From an uncultured Haloferula sp. (lineage in GTDB: Bacteria > Verrucomicrobiota > Verrucomicrobiae > Verrucomicrobiales > Akkermansiaceae), in the NCBI GenBank assembly GCA_946481625.1, contig CAMLOZ010000127.1:1-8192 (forward strand): a DNA stretch of 8,192 nt, in the 5' to 3' direction. Positions 1 to 6,731 of this stretch are shown here, piece by piece. A program made the translations under genes and the position numbers. How positions within the stretch are numbered: position 1 is the stretch's first letter; the number at the start of each line of letters is the position of its first letter. Below the pieces are notes generated by a model, which saw nothing but the letters and a program-made list of their open reading frames with translations, searched no databases and had not been told where the DNA came from.

Positions 1-138
1 AAGCTCCTCGTCCGCTTCCACCGTGCCTACGGCTGCCATGGTTCGCTGCCGCCGGTGGATGGCATGCACGCGGAAGACCTTGCCCGCCTGCTCAACGGCG
101 CGCTGAAGGACTACCACCGCCGCGCCTCCGGAGATTGA
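1..138 (+). CDS. C-terminal fragment of an unrecognised protein (5' end outside window)
   Basis: Frame 1 is open from the left edge to a TGA at 136-138 and gives the last 45 residues of a protein. The fragment begins KLLVRFHRAYGCHG and ends LKDYHRRASGD. Third codon positions are mostly G or C, as in the clear genes of this window, which supports real coding. The tail looks soluble, with no membrane segment, and has a helical, basic, His/Arg-rich end. I do not recognise the family from this short piece. A GGAG at 130-133 inside its last codons is well placed to serve the ATG at 144, so this gene and the next damaged one were probably co-transcribed. The start is not in the window. Confidence 0.6.
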   Translation, partial: KLLVRFHRAYGCHGSLPPVDGMHAEDLARLLNGALKDYHRRASGD

Positions 139-143
139 AGCTC

Positions 144-486
144 ATGCCCGTCCTTACGCCGTCTCCTCACGCCCCTCGCGCCAGCGTTGCTGCTGGCCTC
201 CTGCTCGCCGCTGCCTAAGAAATGCCCGGGCTCTACTGGGCGGAGACGCAGGACTACATCCGGGTCAATCGCGACGGCTCGATGTACTGGTCGCGAAACC
301 TTCGTCGGGATCATCTCGGTCGAAGGGAAGGATTCCGCGACCGCGCACGTCGTCCGGCCCTCGGCATCCCCTTTCGTCTTCAGCGACTTCAAGTTCGCGG
401 CGGACGGCTCGGCGATCGATGTGGGTTGGAAGTGGAGAAGACCTCACGGCGAGCCCGGCGGCTCGCACTATGCCAAGAATCCCTGA
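144..486 (+). pseudogene. Frameshifted small lipoprotein-like gene
   Basis: No single frame gives a sensible protein here, but pieces from two frames join into one. An ATG at 144 follows a GGAG at 130-133 by about 10 nt and opens frame 3 (MPVL). Frame 1 then gives a lipoprotein-type leader, RRLLTPLAPALLLASC, with an LLASC lipobox (Cys at about 202). At the A-run near 217-221 the reading moves to frame 3, giving PGLYWAETQDYIRVNRDG and then SMYWSR up to about 290. From about 291 it returns to frame 1, with VGIISVEGKDSATAHV and FKFAADGSAIDVGW, and stops at TGA 484-486. G/C third positions dominate in each piece only in the frame quoted. One missing A near 217-221 and one extra base near 290 would explain the middle; a third change is needed near 155. 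The product would be a membrane-anchored protein of about 110 residues with a Y..V..DG.MYWS core. The family is unknown. Genuine decay and sequencing or assembly indels cannot be told apart here. Confidence 0.5.
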
Positions 487-631
487 GCTGGAAAGAGAGG
501 GCGGCCGGGAGGATCCGCAGCCCGGAAGCGGCAGCAGCGGCTCATCCCTCCCAGAAAGAGCCTGCACTTCTGCTTCTCCACAAGCTGCGGATCGTCGCGA
601 CCGCCCTCGTCTCGAAATCTGTTAGCCCGGA
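487..631. other. Spacer between broken lipoprotein gene and 3' end of efflux operon
   Basis: These 145 bases separate a rightward gene end from a leftward gene end, so a terminator is expected for both. I see only weak structures. One is a 5-bp GGCTC/GAGCC pair (539-543 with 558-562) around a 14-nt loop; the other is an 8-bp GTCGCGAC palindrome near 593-600. Neither is followed by a T-run on either strand. Open frames here are short and read as shadows. Confidence 0.4.
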
Positions 632-2011
632 TTACCAGCCGCCGCCAAGCGCCTTGTAAAGCCCAATGGAATTAACGGCCCGCGCGAGGCGGAGTTGGAT
701 CAGCGCCTGGCGCGCGTCGAACAAGTCCTGCTGGGCCGTCAGCACCTCGAAGTAGCTGTCCACCCCCTGCCGATAACGGGCGTCGGCAAGCTCGAAACGC
801 TTCTCTTGCGCCGCGACCAGGCCTTGATAGGCCTCGATCTGGCCGGCCAAGCCGGTGCGCGCGGCAAGCCCGTCCGCCACTTCGCGGAAGGCCGTCTGGA
901 TCGTCTTCTCGTAGGTCGCGATCTCGATCTGCTTGCGGATCTGAGCGGCGTCGAGGTTGGCCTTGTTCAGACCGCCGTCGAAGATCGGCACGCTGATCTG
1001 CGGGGTGAAGGCCCAGGCCGAGGAACCGCTCTGGAACAGATCGCCCAAGCTGCGGCTGGCCGTGCCGCCGCTGCCGGTGAGCGTGACCCGGGGGAAGAAT
1101 GCGGCGCGCGCGGCACCGATGTTCGCATTCGCGGCCTTGAGCTGGTGCTCGGCCTCAAGGATGTCCGGGCGGCGGCGCAGCAGGTCCGAGGAAACCCCTG
1201 CACGCACCTCGGACACCAACGCGCCTTCCAGCGAACGGCCCTCCGGCAGACCGCCGGGAACCGGTACGCCGATCAACACGGCCAGCGCGTTGTTCGTCTC
1301 CGCCACCCGCTGCTTGTAAGCCGCGAGCTGTGCCTTCGCCGTCTGCACCTGGATGTCCACCGAGCGCAGGTCGAGCTCCGACACGTCGCCCGCGTCGAAG
1401 CGCTTCTGCGTCAGGTCGTAGGTCTCGCTGACCGCATCCAGCGTCTGCTGGGCGAGATTGATCTGCTCGATCGCGGCACGCTGGTTGAAGTAGGCGTTGG
1501 CCACCTCGGACACCAGGGAGATCTGCACCCCCACGCGGGCTGCATCGCTCGCGAAGTACTGCTGGAGCGCCGCGTTGCTCTGGCTGCGGACCCGGCCGAA
1601 GATATCGAGCTCGTAGTTGGTCACGCCGACGGAGACCTCGTAGCCGCGCGATTCCACCGCCGTCGGGCTGTTGCCGAGCGTGGAGGGCGTGCGGGTCCGC
1701 GACCCGGCGGCAGCCACATTCACCGTGGGAAACAGCGCGCTGCGAGTGATGCCGTACTGGGCCCGCGTCGCCTCCACGTTCAGGGCGGCCACCCGCAGAT
1801 CGCGGTTGTTTTCCAACGACATCTTGACCAGCCGCTTCAACCGCGGATCGGAGATGAACTTGTTCCAAGCGATGTCCGCGGACACCCCGCCCCCGGAATT
1901 TCCGGGATAGTTATCGGGAACGGGCGAGTCGACCTTCCCGAGCATCGGCTCGAGATTGCAAGAACCCAACAGGACGGGCAGGGTGATAGCGAGAAGATGC
2001 GGCTTACGCAT
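632..2011 (-). CDS. RND efflux outer membrane factor lipoprotein (OprM/NodT family)
   Basis: This is the outer-membrane channel of the tripartite pump encoded by this operon; the family forms a trimeric beta-barrel with a long periplasmic alpha-helical tunnel. It is 459 residues, the usual length. The N terminus MRKPHLLAITLPVLLGSC is a lipoprotein signal with lipobox LGSC and acylated Cys18. Two outer-membrane-efflux repeats follow, at about 50-245 and 270-450. Family signatures are visible: YELDIFGR at 133-140 and RRPDILEAEHQL at 280-291, followed by AANANIGAARAAFFP. The C terminus ends ALGGGW. The start at 2011 is supported by a GGAG at 2021-2024, 9 nt upstream, and by the lipoprotein signal beginning at that codon. 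The first 8 nt overlap the end of the RND gene, so translation is probably coupled. It is the last gene of the operon. The substrate cannot be read from this component. Confidence 0.95.
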   Translation of the reverse strand: MRKPHLLAITLPVLLGSCNLEPMLGKVDSPVPDNYPGNSGGGVSADIAWNKFISDPRLKRLVKMSLENNRDLRVAALNVEATRAQYGITRSALFPTVNVAAAGSRTRTPSTLGNSPTAVESRGYEVSVGVTNYELDIFGRVRSQSNAALQQYFASDAARVGVQISLVSEVANAYFNQRAAIEQINLAQQTLDAVSETYDLTQKRFDAGDVSELDLRSVDIQVQTAKAQLAAYKQRVAETNNALAVLIGVPVPGGLPEGRSLEGALVSEVRAGVSSDLLRRRPDILEAEHQLKAANANIGAARAAFFPRVTLTGSGGTASRSLGDLFQSGSSAWAFTPQISVPIFDGGLNKANLDAAQIRKQIEIATYEKTIQTAFREVADGLAARTGLAGQIEAYQGLVAAQEKRFELADARYRQGVDSYFEVLTAQQDLFDARQALIQLRLARAVNSIGLYKALGGGW

Positions 2012-5000
2012 GATTGAGGTCTCCGGTTAGAGGCTGGGAAGGTATTTCCGATTCCGGATTTTTGGCAGGACTAAAACGGTTCACGATGCTGCGGACGACG
2101 ACATAGAACACAGGCACCAGGAAGATCGCGAGCAACGTCCCCGAGATCATGCCTCCTGCAACCCCCGTGCCAATCGCATTCTGACTCGCGGAGCCCGCGC
2201 CGGTGCTGATCACCAGCGGCACCACCCCGAGCACGAAGGCCATCGAGGTCATCAGGATCGGGCGCAGCCGTAGCTTCACCGCTTCCAGCGTCGCCTCGAT
2301 CAGGCCCTTGCCCGCCTTCTCCAGGTCGAGCGCGAACTCGATGATCAGGATCGCGTTCTTGGTCGAGAGACCCACCGTGGTGAGCAGGCCCACCTTGAAA
2401 TACACGTCGTTCGGCAGGTCACGGAAGGACACCGCGGCGAGCGCGCCCAGGATCCCCAGCGGGACCACCATGATGACCGCGACCGGAATCGACCAGCTCT
2501 CGTAGAGCGCCGCCAGACAGAGGAACACGATGAGGATGGAGACGCCGTAAAGCATCGGTGCCTGGTTGCCCGAGATTTGCTCTTCCAGAGACTGGCCGCT
2601 CCAAGAGTAGCCGATCCCCGGCGGAAGCTCCGCCGCCATCTTCTCCATCTCCGCCATTGCATCTCCCGAACTGCGGCCCGCGGCGGCCGAGCCCACGATG
2701 TTCACGGCGGGCAGGCCGTCGTAGCGCTGGAGCTGGGGCGAACCGTAGGACCACTTCGTCGTGGTGACGGCGGAAAGCGGCACCATCTTGTTGTCCTTGT
2801 TCCGCAACCACACCTTGCCGAGATCATCGGGCGACATCCGGAACTGCGCGTCGAGTTGCACGATCACCCGCTGCACGCGCGGACCATTCACGAAATTGTT
2901 CACGTACGCCGAACCGAAGGCCGTCTGCATGGTCTGGTTGATATCGGCAAGCGACACCCCCAGTGCGCTGGCCTTGTCTTGATCGAGGTCGATCTTGATC
3001 TGCGCCGCATCGTTCAGGCCCTGAGGGCGCACCTGCATCAGCGCCGGATTCTGCGCCGCCATCCCGAGCATTTGATCACGCGCCTCCATCAACTTGTCAT
3101 GACCCACGCCGCCCACATCCTGCAGCCAGAAGTCGAAACCGGAAGAGGTGCCCAGCTCCGGGATGGCCGGCGGGTTCAGCGGGAAGACGATCGCGTCCTT
3201 GATCCCGCCCAGGTTCATGATCCCGCGCTTGATGATCTCCTGCACGCGGTGCTCCTTGCCCTCGCGCTCCTCCCACGGCTTCAGCCGCAGGAAGGCGAGA
3301 CCGGAATTCTGGGCCCTGCCGGTGAAGCTGAAGCCGGCCACGGTGAAGTAGTGCTCGATCTCGGGCTGCTTCGCGAAGTATTCCTCCATCTTTTCCAGCG
3401 CCTCGCCGGTGCGCTCGTCGGTCGCGCCGTTCGGCAGGCTGACCAGAGTCAGGAAGTAGCCCTGGTCCTCTTCCGGCAGGAAGGAGGAAGGCATCCGCTT
3501 GTAGAGCACCGCCACCAGCACGCACACCGCGGCCAGCGCCACGATGCCCGTCCAAGCGTGCTTCAGGAAACCGCCGACCATCCTTTGGTAGCGGTTCGTG
3601 GTCGCCTCGAAGGCGCGGTTGAACCAGCCGAAGAAACCGCCCTTCGCGTGGTGATGTCCGGCGTCCACCTGCTTGAGCAGCGTGGCGCACAAGGCCGGCG
3701 TGAGCGACATCGCCAGGAACACCGAGAACAGCATGCACGACACCATCGACATCGTGAACTGCCGGTAGATCGTGCCCACCGAGCCACCGAAGAACGCCAT
3801 CGGGATGAACACCGCCGTGAGCACCAGGGTGATGCCGATCAGCGCGCCGGTGATCTGCCCCATCGCCTTGCGGGTCGCCTCCTTCGCGGGAAGTCCTTCC
3901 TCGCTCATGATGCGCTCAACGTTTTCCACCACCACGATCGCGTCGTCCACCAGGATACCGATCGCGAGCACCATGCCGAACATGGTCAGCACGTTGATCG
4001 AGAAGCCGAAGGCCGCCATCAATCCGCAGGTGCCCAACAGGGCCACCGGCACCACCAGCGTGGGAATCAGCGTGGCGCGGAAATTCTGGAGGAAGAGATA
4101 CATCACCAGGAAGACCAGGATGATCGCCTCCACCAGGGTCTTGAGCACTTCCTCCACGGAGATCTTCACGAAGGTGGAGGTATCCAGCGGGTAGATCACC
4201 TTCACGCCGGGCGGGAAGAATTCCTGCAGGCGCTCCACCTCCTTGCGCACGCCCTCCGCGGTATCCATCGCGTTCGCGGTCGGAGAAAGCTTCACCGCGG
4301 CTGCCGCCGTCGGCTTGCCGTCGATGCGTGCCTTGATGGAGTAATCCTGGCCACCCAGTTCCACCCGCGCCACGTCGCGCAGGTAAACGCGCGAGCCGTC
4401 GGTATTCACGCGCAGCACGATGTTCCGGAATTCCTCCGCCTCGCGCAGCGTCGCACGGCCTTGCAGGATCACGTTGAGCTGCTGGTTCTCCGTCGCGGGC
4501 AGCGAGCCGATCTGGCCGACCGGCACCTGGGTGTTCTGCGCCTGGATGGCGGCGTTCACGTCTCCGGGGGTCATCTTGAAACTCACCAGCTTGTCCGGAT
4601 CGAGCCAGACGCGCATCGCGTACTGCGTGCCGAACTGGATCACCTCGCCCACGCCTTCCACGCGGCGGATGGGGTCGAGCACGCTCGCGGCAAGGTAATT
4701 GCCCAGCGCGATCGCATCCATGCTGCCGTCGTCGGTGGAGAGCGCGATGAACATCATGAAGTTCCGCGTCGCCTTCGCCACCACCACGCCCTGCTGCTGC
4801 ACGGTCTGCGGCAGGCTCGGCGTCGCGAGCTGCACCTTGTTCTGCACCTGCACCTGCGCCACGTCGGGATCGGTGCCGGGATTGAAGTAGAGCGTGATGA
4901 TCGCCGTGCCGTTCGCGTCGCTCGCGGACGACATGTAGAGCAGGTTGTCGATCCCGTTGAGGTTCTGCTCGATCACCGAGGTCACGGTGTCGGTCAGCGT

Positions 5001-5165
5001 CTCCGCGGAAGCACCGGCGTAAGTCGCCGTGATCGAGATCGAGGGCGGCGCAACCTGCGGATACTGCGCCACCGGCAGCTTGGTGATCGAGATGATCCCG
5101 AGCAGCGCGATGAGGATGGAAACCACCCAGGCGAAAACGGGGCGGTCGATGAAGAAGCGGGCCAT
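2004..5165 (-). CDS. RND multidrug efflux transporter, HAE-1 family (AcrB/MexB-like)
   Basis: This is the inner-membrane proton/drug antiporter of the pump. Its 1053 residues are standard for HAE-1 proteins (AcrB has 1049). It opens with the typical MARFFIDRPVFAWVVSILIA. The proton-relay residues are present: D407 and D408 in the TM4 stretch ILVDDAIVVVEN, K936 in TM10 (GLSTKNAILIIEFA), and the R968/T973 motif LRPILMTS in TM11. The 12-TM layout is intact, with two large periplasmic loops at about 30-335 and 560-870. The phenylalanines of the AcrB distal-pocket hydrophobic trap all have counterparts (F136, F178, F607, F612, F614, F625), which favours a broad-range hydrophobic drug pump over a metal (CusA-type) pump. 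A GHHHAKGGFFGWFNRAFE cytoplasmic linker (503-520) is typical of the family. Only a weak AGG (5177-5179) lies 11 nt before the ATG. The gene follows the MFP gene by 63 nt and overlaps the next by 8 nt. No frameshift is seen. Confidence 0.97.
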   Translation of the reverse strand: MARFFIDRPVFAWVVSILIALLGIISITKLPVAQYPQVAPPSISITATYAGASAETLTDTVTSVIEQNLNGIDNLLYMSSASDANGTAIITLYFNPGTDPDVAQVQVQNKVQLATPSLPQTVQQQGVVVAKATRNFMMFIALSTDDGSMDAIALGNYLAASVLDPIRRVEGVGEVIQFGTQYAMRVWLDPDKLVSFKMTPGDVNAAIQAQNTQVPVGQIGSLPATENQQLNVILQGRATLREAEEFRNIVLRVNTDGSRVYLRDVARVELGGQDYSIKARIDGKPTAAAAVKLSPTANAMDTAEGVRKEVERLQEFFPPGVKVIYPLDTSTFVKISVEEVLKTLVEAIILVFLVMYLFLQNFRATLIPTLVVPVALLGTCGLMAAFGFSINVLTMFGMVLAIGILVDDAIVVVENVERIMSEEGLPAKEATRKAMGQITGALIGITLVLTAVFIPMAFFGGSVGTIYRQFTMSMVSCMLFSVFLAMSLTPALCATLLKQVDAGHHHAKGGFFGWFNRAFEATTNRYQRMVGGFLKHAWTGIVALAAVCVLVAVLYKRMPSSFLPEEDQGYFLTLVSLPNGATDERTGEALEKMEEYFAKQPEIEHYFTVAGFSFTGRAQNSGLAFLRLKPWEEREGKEHRVQEIIKRGIMNLGGIKDAIVFPLNPPAIPELGTSSGFDFWLQDVGGVGHDKLMEARDQMLGMAAQNPALMQVRPQGLNDAAQIKIDLDQDKASALGVSLADINQTMQTAFGSAYVNNFVNGPRVQRVIVQLDAQFRMSPDDLGKVWLRNKDNKMVPLSAVTTTKWSYGSPQLQRYDGLPAVNIVGSAAAGRSSGDAMAEMEKMAAELPPGIGYSWSGQSLEEQISGNQAPMLYGVSILIVFLCLAALYESWSIPVAVIMVVPLGILGALAAVSFRDLPNDVYFKVGLLTTVGLSTKNAILIIEFALDLEKAGKGLIEATLEAVKLRLRPILMTSMAFVLGVVPLVISTGAGSASQNAIGTGVAGGMISGTLLAIFLVPVFYVVVRSIVNRFSPAKNPESEIPSQPLTGDLNHA
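2021..2024 (-). promoter_or_regulatory. Ribosome binding site of the outer membrane factor gene
   Basis: GGAG on the minus strand lies 9 nt before the ATG at 2011, within the last codons of the upstream RND gene. With the 8-nt overlap (ATGCGTAA shared by both genes), it fixes the start codon and suggests translational coupling. It is the clearest Shine-Dalgarno sequence in the operon. Confidence 0.55.
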
Positions 5166-5198
5166 CGTAGTGAATGCCTAATGACTATGTTCTAATTT

Positions 5199-5221
5199 CC
5201 AAACCGGAGTGTCCGGGATGG
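5199..5221 (-). promoter_or_regulatory. Intercistronic hairpin between MFP and RND genes
   Basis: In the 63-nt gap between the two genes, CCGGA (5204-5208) and TCCGG (5212-5216) pair perfectly around a 3-nt loop. CCA (5199-5201) and TGG (5219-5221) can add an outer stem across a 2x2 internal loop. In the operon transcript the inner stem is followed by only UUU. That is too little for a confident terminator, so a partial attenuator or an mRNA-processing or stability element is a possibility. The structure is seen; the function is inferred. Confidence 0.3.
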
Positions 5222-5228
5222 CACGGCG

Positions 5229-6407
5229 TCAGCCCTTGTCGCCTCCGTTCGCAGCGGTCTCCTTGGCGGAATCCGCCTTCGGCACGAAGGGCTCGGGAAC
5301 CACCGGTGCTCCGGGCCGGGCCTTCAGCAGGCCCTCGATGATGACCTTCTCGCCGGCCTTGAGTCCGGACGCCACCACCCACTTGTCGCCCACGGCATTG
5401 TCGGTCTCGATCATCCGAATCTGCGCGTGGTTCGAGTCGTCGATCACCATCACGCTGCCGGCACCGCCTTGCATGCGGGTCACGGCGCGTTGCGGCACGG
5501 TGACCACGTTCTCCTTCACCGCCTGCACCACCCGCACGCGGGCGAACATGCCGGGAAGCAGGATCTTCTCCGGATTGGGGAATTCCGCGCGGAGCGTGAC
5601 CATCCCGGTGGTCTCGTCGACCAACGCTTCGGAGAAGAGGATCCTGCCCGGCAGGGCATACTCGGTGCCGTCTTCAAGCAGGAGCTTCGCCGAGGTTTTG
5701 CCGGGCTCGACCTGCGACAGCTCGCCGCTCTTCATCGCCCGCTTCAGCGCCAGCAGGTCGGAGCTCGACTGGGTGAAGTCGAAGTAGATCGGGTCGAGCT
5801 GTTGGATCACCGCAAGCAGCGTGGTCTCGCCCTCGCCCACCAGCGCGCCCTCGGTGACCTGCGCCTTACCCACCCGGCCGGAGATCGGCGCGGTGACGGT
5901 CGCGTAGCCCAGGTTCAACTCCGCCGTCTTCAGGGCGGCAGCCGCAGCCTTCAGCTCCGCGTCCGCCACCTTCACGGCGGACTCCGCGTTGTCATAAGCC
6001 TGTTTGCTCACCGCGTTCGAGGTCACCAGCGACTGGTAGCGGTCGAGCTGCGTCCGGCTCTGGTGGAGGTTCGCCTCCGCCCGGGCGAGCGCTGCGGCGG
6101 CATTCTCCTTCGCAGCCTCCAGCGGTGCCGGATCGATTTTGAAAAGCACGTCCCCCGCCTTCACGTCCGCACCTTCCTGGAAGGTCTTCTCCAACAGGAT
6201 GCCGGCGACGCGGGCGCGCACCTCCGAGACCCGCACCGGATCGATCCGGCCGGGAAGTTCGCGGGTGATGCTCACCGTTTCGGTCGCGGCGGGAAGGAAG
6301 GTGACCGCGGCGGGCGGCATTTGAGGCGGACCGCCCGCCGCCTGCTTCTTTTGGCAGGAAGGAAGCAGCAGCAGCGTGGTCAGTGGCAGGAAGTAAAGCG
6401 GGCGCAT
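5229..6407 (-). CDS. RND efflux periplasmic adaptor (membrane fusion protein, AcrA/MexA-like)
   Basis: This is the adaptor that links the inner-membrane RND pump to the outer membrane factor. From the chosen start it has 392 residues, normal for the family. MRPLYFLPLTTLLLLPSC is a lipoprotein signal with acylated Cys18, followed by QKKQ. The barrel and lipoyl halves flank a coiled-coil hairpin. The first lipoyl half is at about 60-93 (RARVAGILLEKTFQEGADVKAGD), the hairpin at about 95-165 is Ala/Glu/Lys-rich, and the second lipoyl half is at about 166-200 (ATVTAPISGRVG). A beta-barrel domain follows (PIYFDFTQSS, LRAEFPNPEKILLPGMFARV) and then the membrane-proximal domain (VPQRAV to the end). 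A longer in-frame ATG at 6473 would add 22 residues before the signal peptide and runs into repeat-like DNA, so I prefer 6407. Neither start has a clear Shine-Dalgarno sequence. It is the first gene of the operon, divergent from the LysR gene. Confidence 0.93.
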   Translation of the reverse strand: MRPLYFLPLTTLLLLPSCQKKQAAGGPPQMPPAAVTFLPAATETVSITRELPGRIDPVRVSEVRARVAGILLEKTFQEGADVKAGDVLFKIDPAPLEAAKENAAAALARAEANLHQSRTQLDRYQSLVTSNAVSKQAYDNAESAVKVADAELKAAAAALKTAELNLGYATVTAPISGRVGKAQVTEGALVGEGETTLLAVIQQLDPIYFDFTQSSSDLLALKRAMKSGELSQVEPGKTSAKLLLEDGTEYALPGRILFSEALVDETTGMVTLRAEFPNPEKILLPGMFARVRVVQAVKENVVTVPQRAVTRMQGGAGSVMVIDDSNHAQIRMIETDNAVGDKWVVASGLKAGEKVIIEGLLKARPGAPVVPEPFVPKADSAKETAANGGDKG

Positions 6408-6468
6408 GGCGATAAGAGGGAAATTCAAATGAACAGGAAGAACGCAGTCGGACCGGGGCGGGAGTGCC

Positions 6469-6514
6469 GCCATCCGTGGGTTTCATCTGCGTCCATCATG
6501 GTCATCTGCGATCT
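6469..6514. repeat. Degenerate short intergenic repeat block (CGCAGATG / CACGGATGG type)
   Basis: On the minus strand this block contains CGCAGATGA, then GATGGACGCAGATGAA, then CCACGGATGG: imperfect units of roughly 10-12 nt built around (C/G)GATG and CGCAGATG. The unit type resembles short spacer repeats that I recall from many Verrucomicrobiota, Planctomycetota and Acidobacteriota genomes. The family link is from memory and not searched. The internal repetition is directly visible. It lies just upstream of the preferred MFP start, and the alternative upstream start (6473) falls inside it. Confidence 0.4.
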
Positions 6515-6543
6515 GGGAAAACTTGGTAGGACACTTCGCCTCG

Positions 6544-6570
6544 GATTTTTGGTCCGCCCGGCGAAAAATC
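6544..6570. repeat. AT-armed inverted repeat GATTTTT / AAAAATC
   Basis: GATTTTT (6544-6550) and AAAAATC (6564-6570) form a perfect 7-bp inverted repeat around a 13-nt GC-rich centre. The weak A:T stem, long loop and lack of a GC stem followed by a T-run argue against a terminator. It could be a protein-binding site in the control region or chance. Confidence 0.3.
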
Positions 6571-6622
6571 ACATGCGGGCGACTTGGTTCGGCGTACGGT
6601 AATTCAGGAGGGATCAAGGACT

Positions 6623-6642
6623 TCTGAAACGGACGTTTCAGA
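6623..6642. promoter_or_regulatory. 20-bp palindromic operator candidate
   Basis: TCTGAAACG (6623-6631) and CGTTTCAGA (6634-6642) are perfect inverted repeats of 9 bp around the two bases GA. The even-length symmetry excludes a symmetric T-N11-A LysR box. GAAACG-N2-CGTTTC is the kind of site used by TetR-family dimers. It lies about 90 bp upstream of the LysR start and about 215 bp upstream of the MFP start. No TetR-type gene is in the window, so the binding protein, if any, is unknown. Confidence 0.5.
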
Positions 6643-6701
6643 CACGCGCTTAGATAGCATTGGATTTGAAAGTGCGGAATGACTTTGAAGTTTCCAAGCT
6701 C

Positions 6702-6716
6702 GTAACCTGAGGTTAC
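6702..6716. promoter_or_regulatory. LysR-type box (T-N11-A dyad) next to the LysR start
   Basis: GTAACCT (6702-6708) and AGGTTAC (6710-6716) are perfect 7-bp inverted repeats around one central base. T6703 and A6715 are separated by 11 bases, exactly the T-N11-A geometry of LysR-type boxes. The site ends 15 bp before the LysR ATG. LysR regulators commonly repress their own gene from such a site, so autoregulation is the simplest inference. It is nearly 300 bp from the efflux operon start, farther than usual for direct activation unless the efflux promoter is also near this end. Confidence 0.5.
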
Positions 6717-6731
6717 CAGTGCCCCGGCCCC

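Larger units (their letters stand above)
6408..6731. promoter_or_regulatory. Divergent control region between efflux operon and LysR gene
   Basis: These 324 bases must hold the promoters of the leftward efflux operon and the rightward regulator. No real gene is apparent. Inverted repeats and a repeat-like block are listed separately. Near-consensus sigma-70 boxes are not obvious on either strand. The best minus-strand piece is a TGCTATCT sequence (complement of about 6653-6661) resembling an extended -10, but it has no good -35 box, so I do not assign transcription starts. If the efflux promoter lies beside the palindromes, its leader would be longer than about 200 nt. Confidence 0.6.

Noticed and set aside
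539..562. Possible terminator hairpin (GGCTC/GAGCC) beyond the efflux operon
   Set aside because: The stem is only 5 bp with a 14-nt loop, and no T-run follows on either strand.
222..659. 145-residue plus-strand frame running into the end of the outer membrane factor gene
   Set aside because: Only its first 24 or so residues look like real protein (part of the broken lipoprotein). The rest loses coding character and overlaps the opposite gene.
695..2017. 440-residue plus-strand frame opposite the outer membrane factor
   Set aside because: It is an antisense shadow with the same His/Arg-rich composition. The minus strand carries clear OprM/NodT signatures.
2577..5195. 872-residue open frame on the plus strand, opposite the RND gene
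   Set aside because: It is the antisense shadow of a certain RND gene in GC-rich DNA. The translation is a low-complexity His/Arg/Leu/Asp-rich string with no recognisable domain.
6408..6473. N-terminal extension of the MFP to the upstream ATG at 6473
   Set aside because: It would put 22 non-conserved residues before a good lipoprotein signal peptide and starts within repeat-like DNA, and it has no Shine-Dalgarno sequence.
6521..6588. Direct repeat ACTTGGT at 6521-6527 and 6582-6588
   Set aside because: The two copies are only 7 bp each and 61 bp apart in one intergenic region, which is expected by chance at this length.
5427..6602. 391-residue plus-strand frame opposite the MFP gene
   Set aside because: It is a shadow frame with no domain and biased composition. 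It also runs through the control region and its palindromes.
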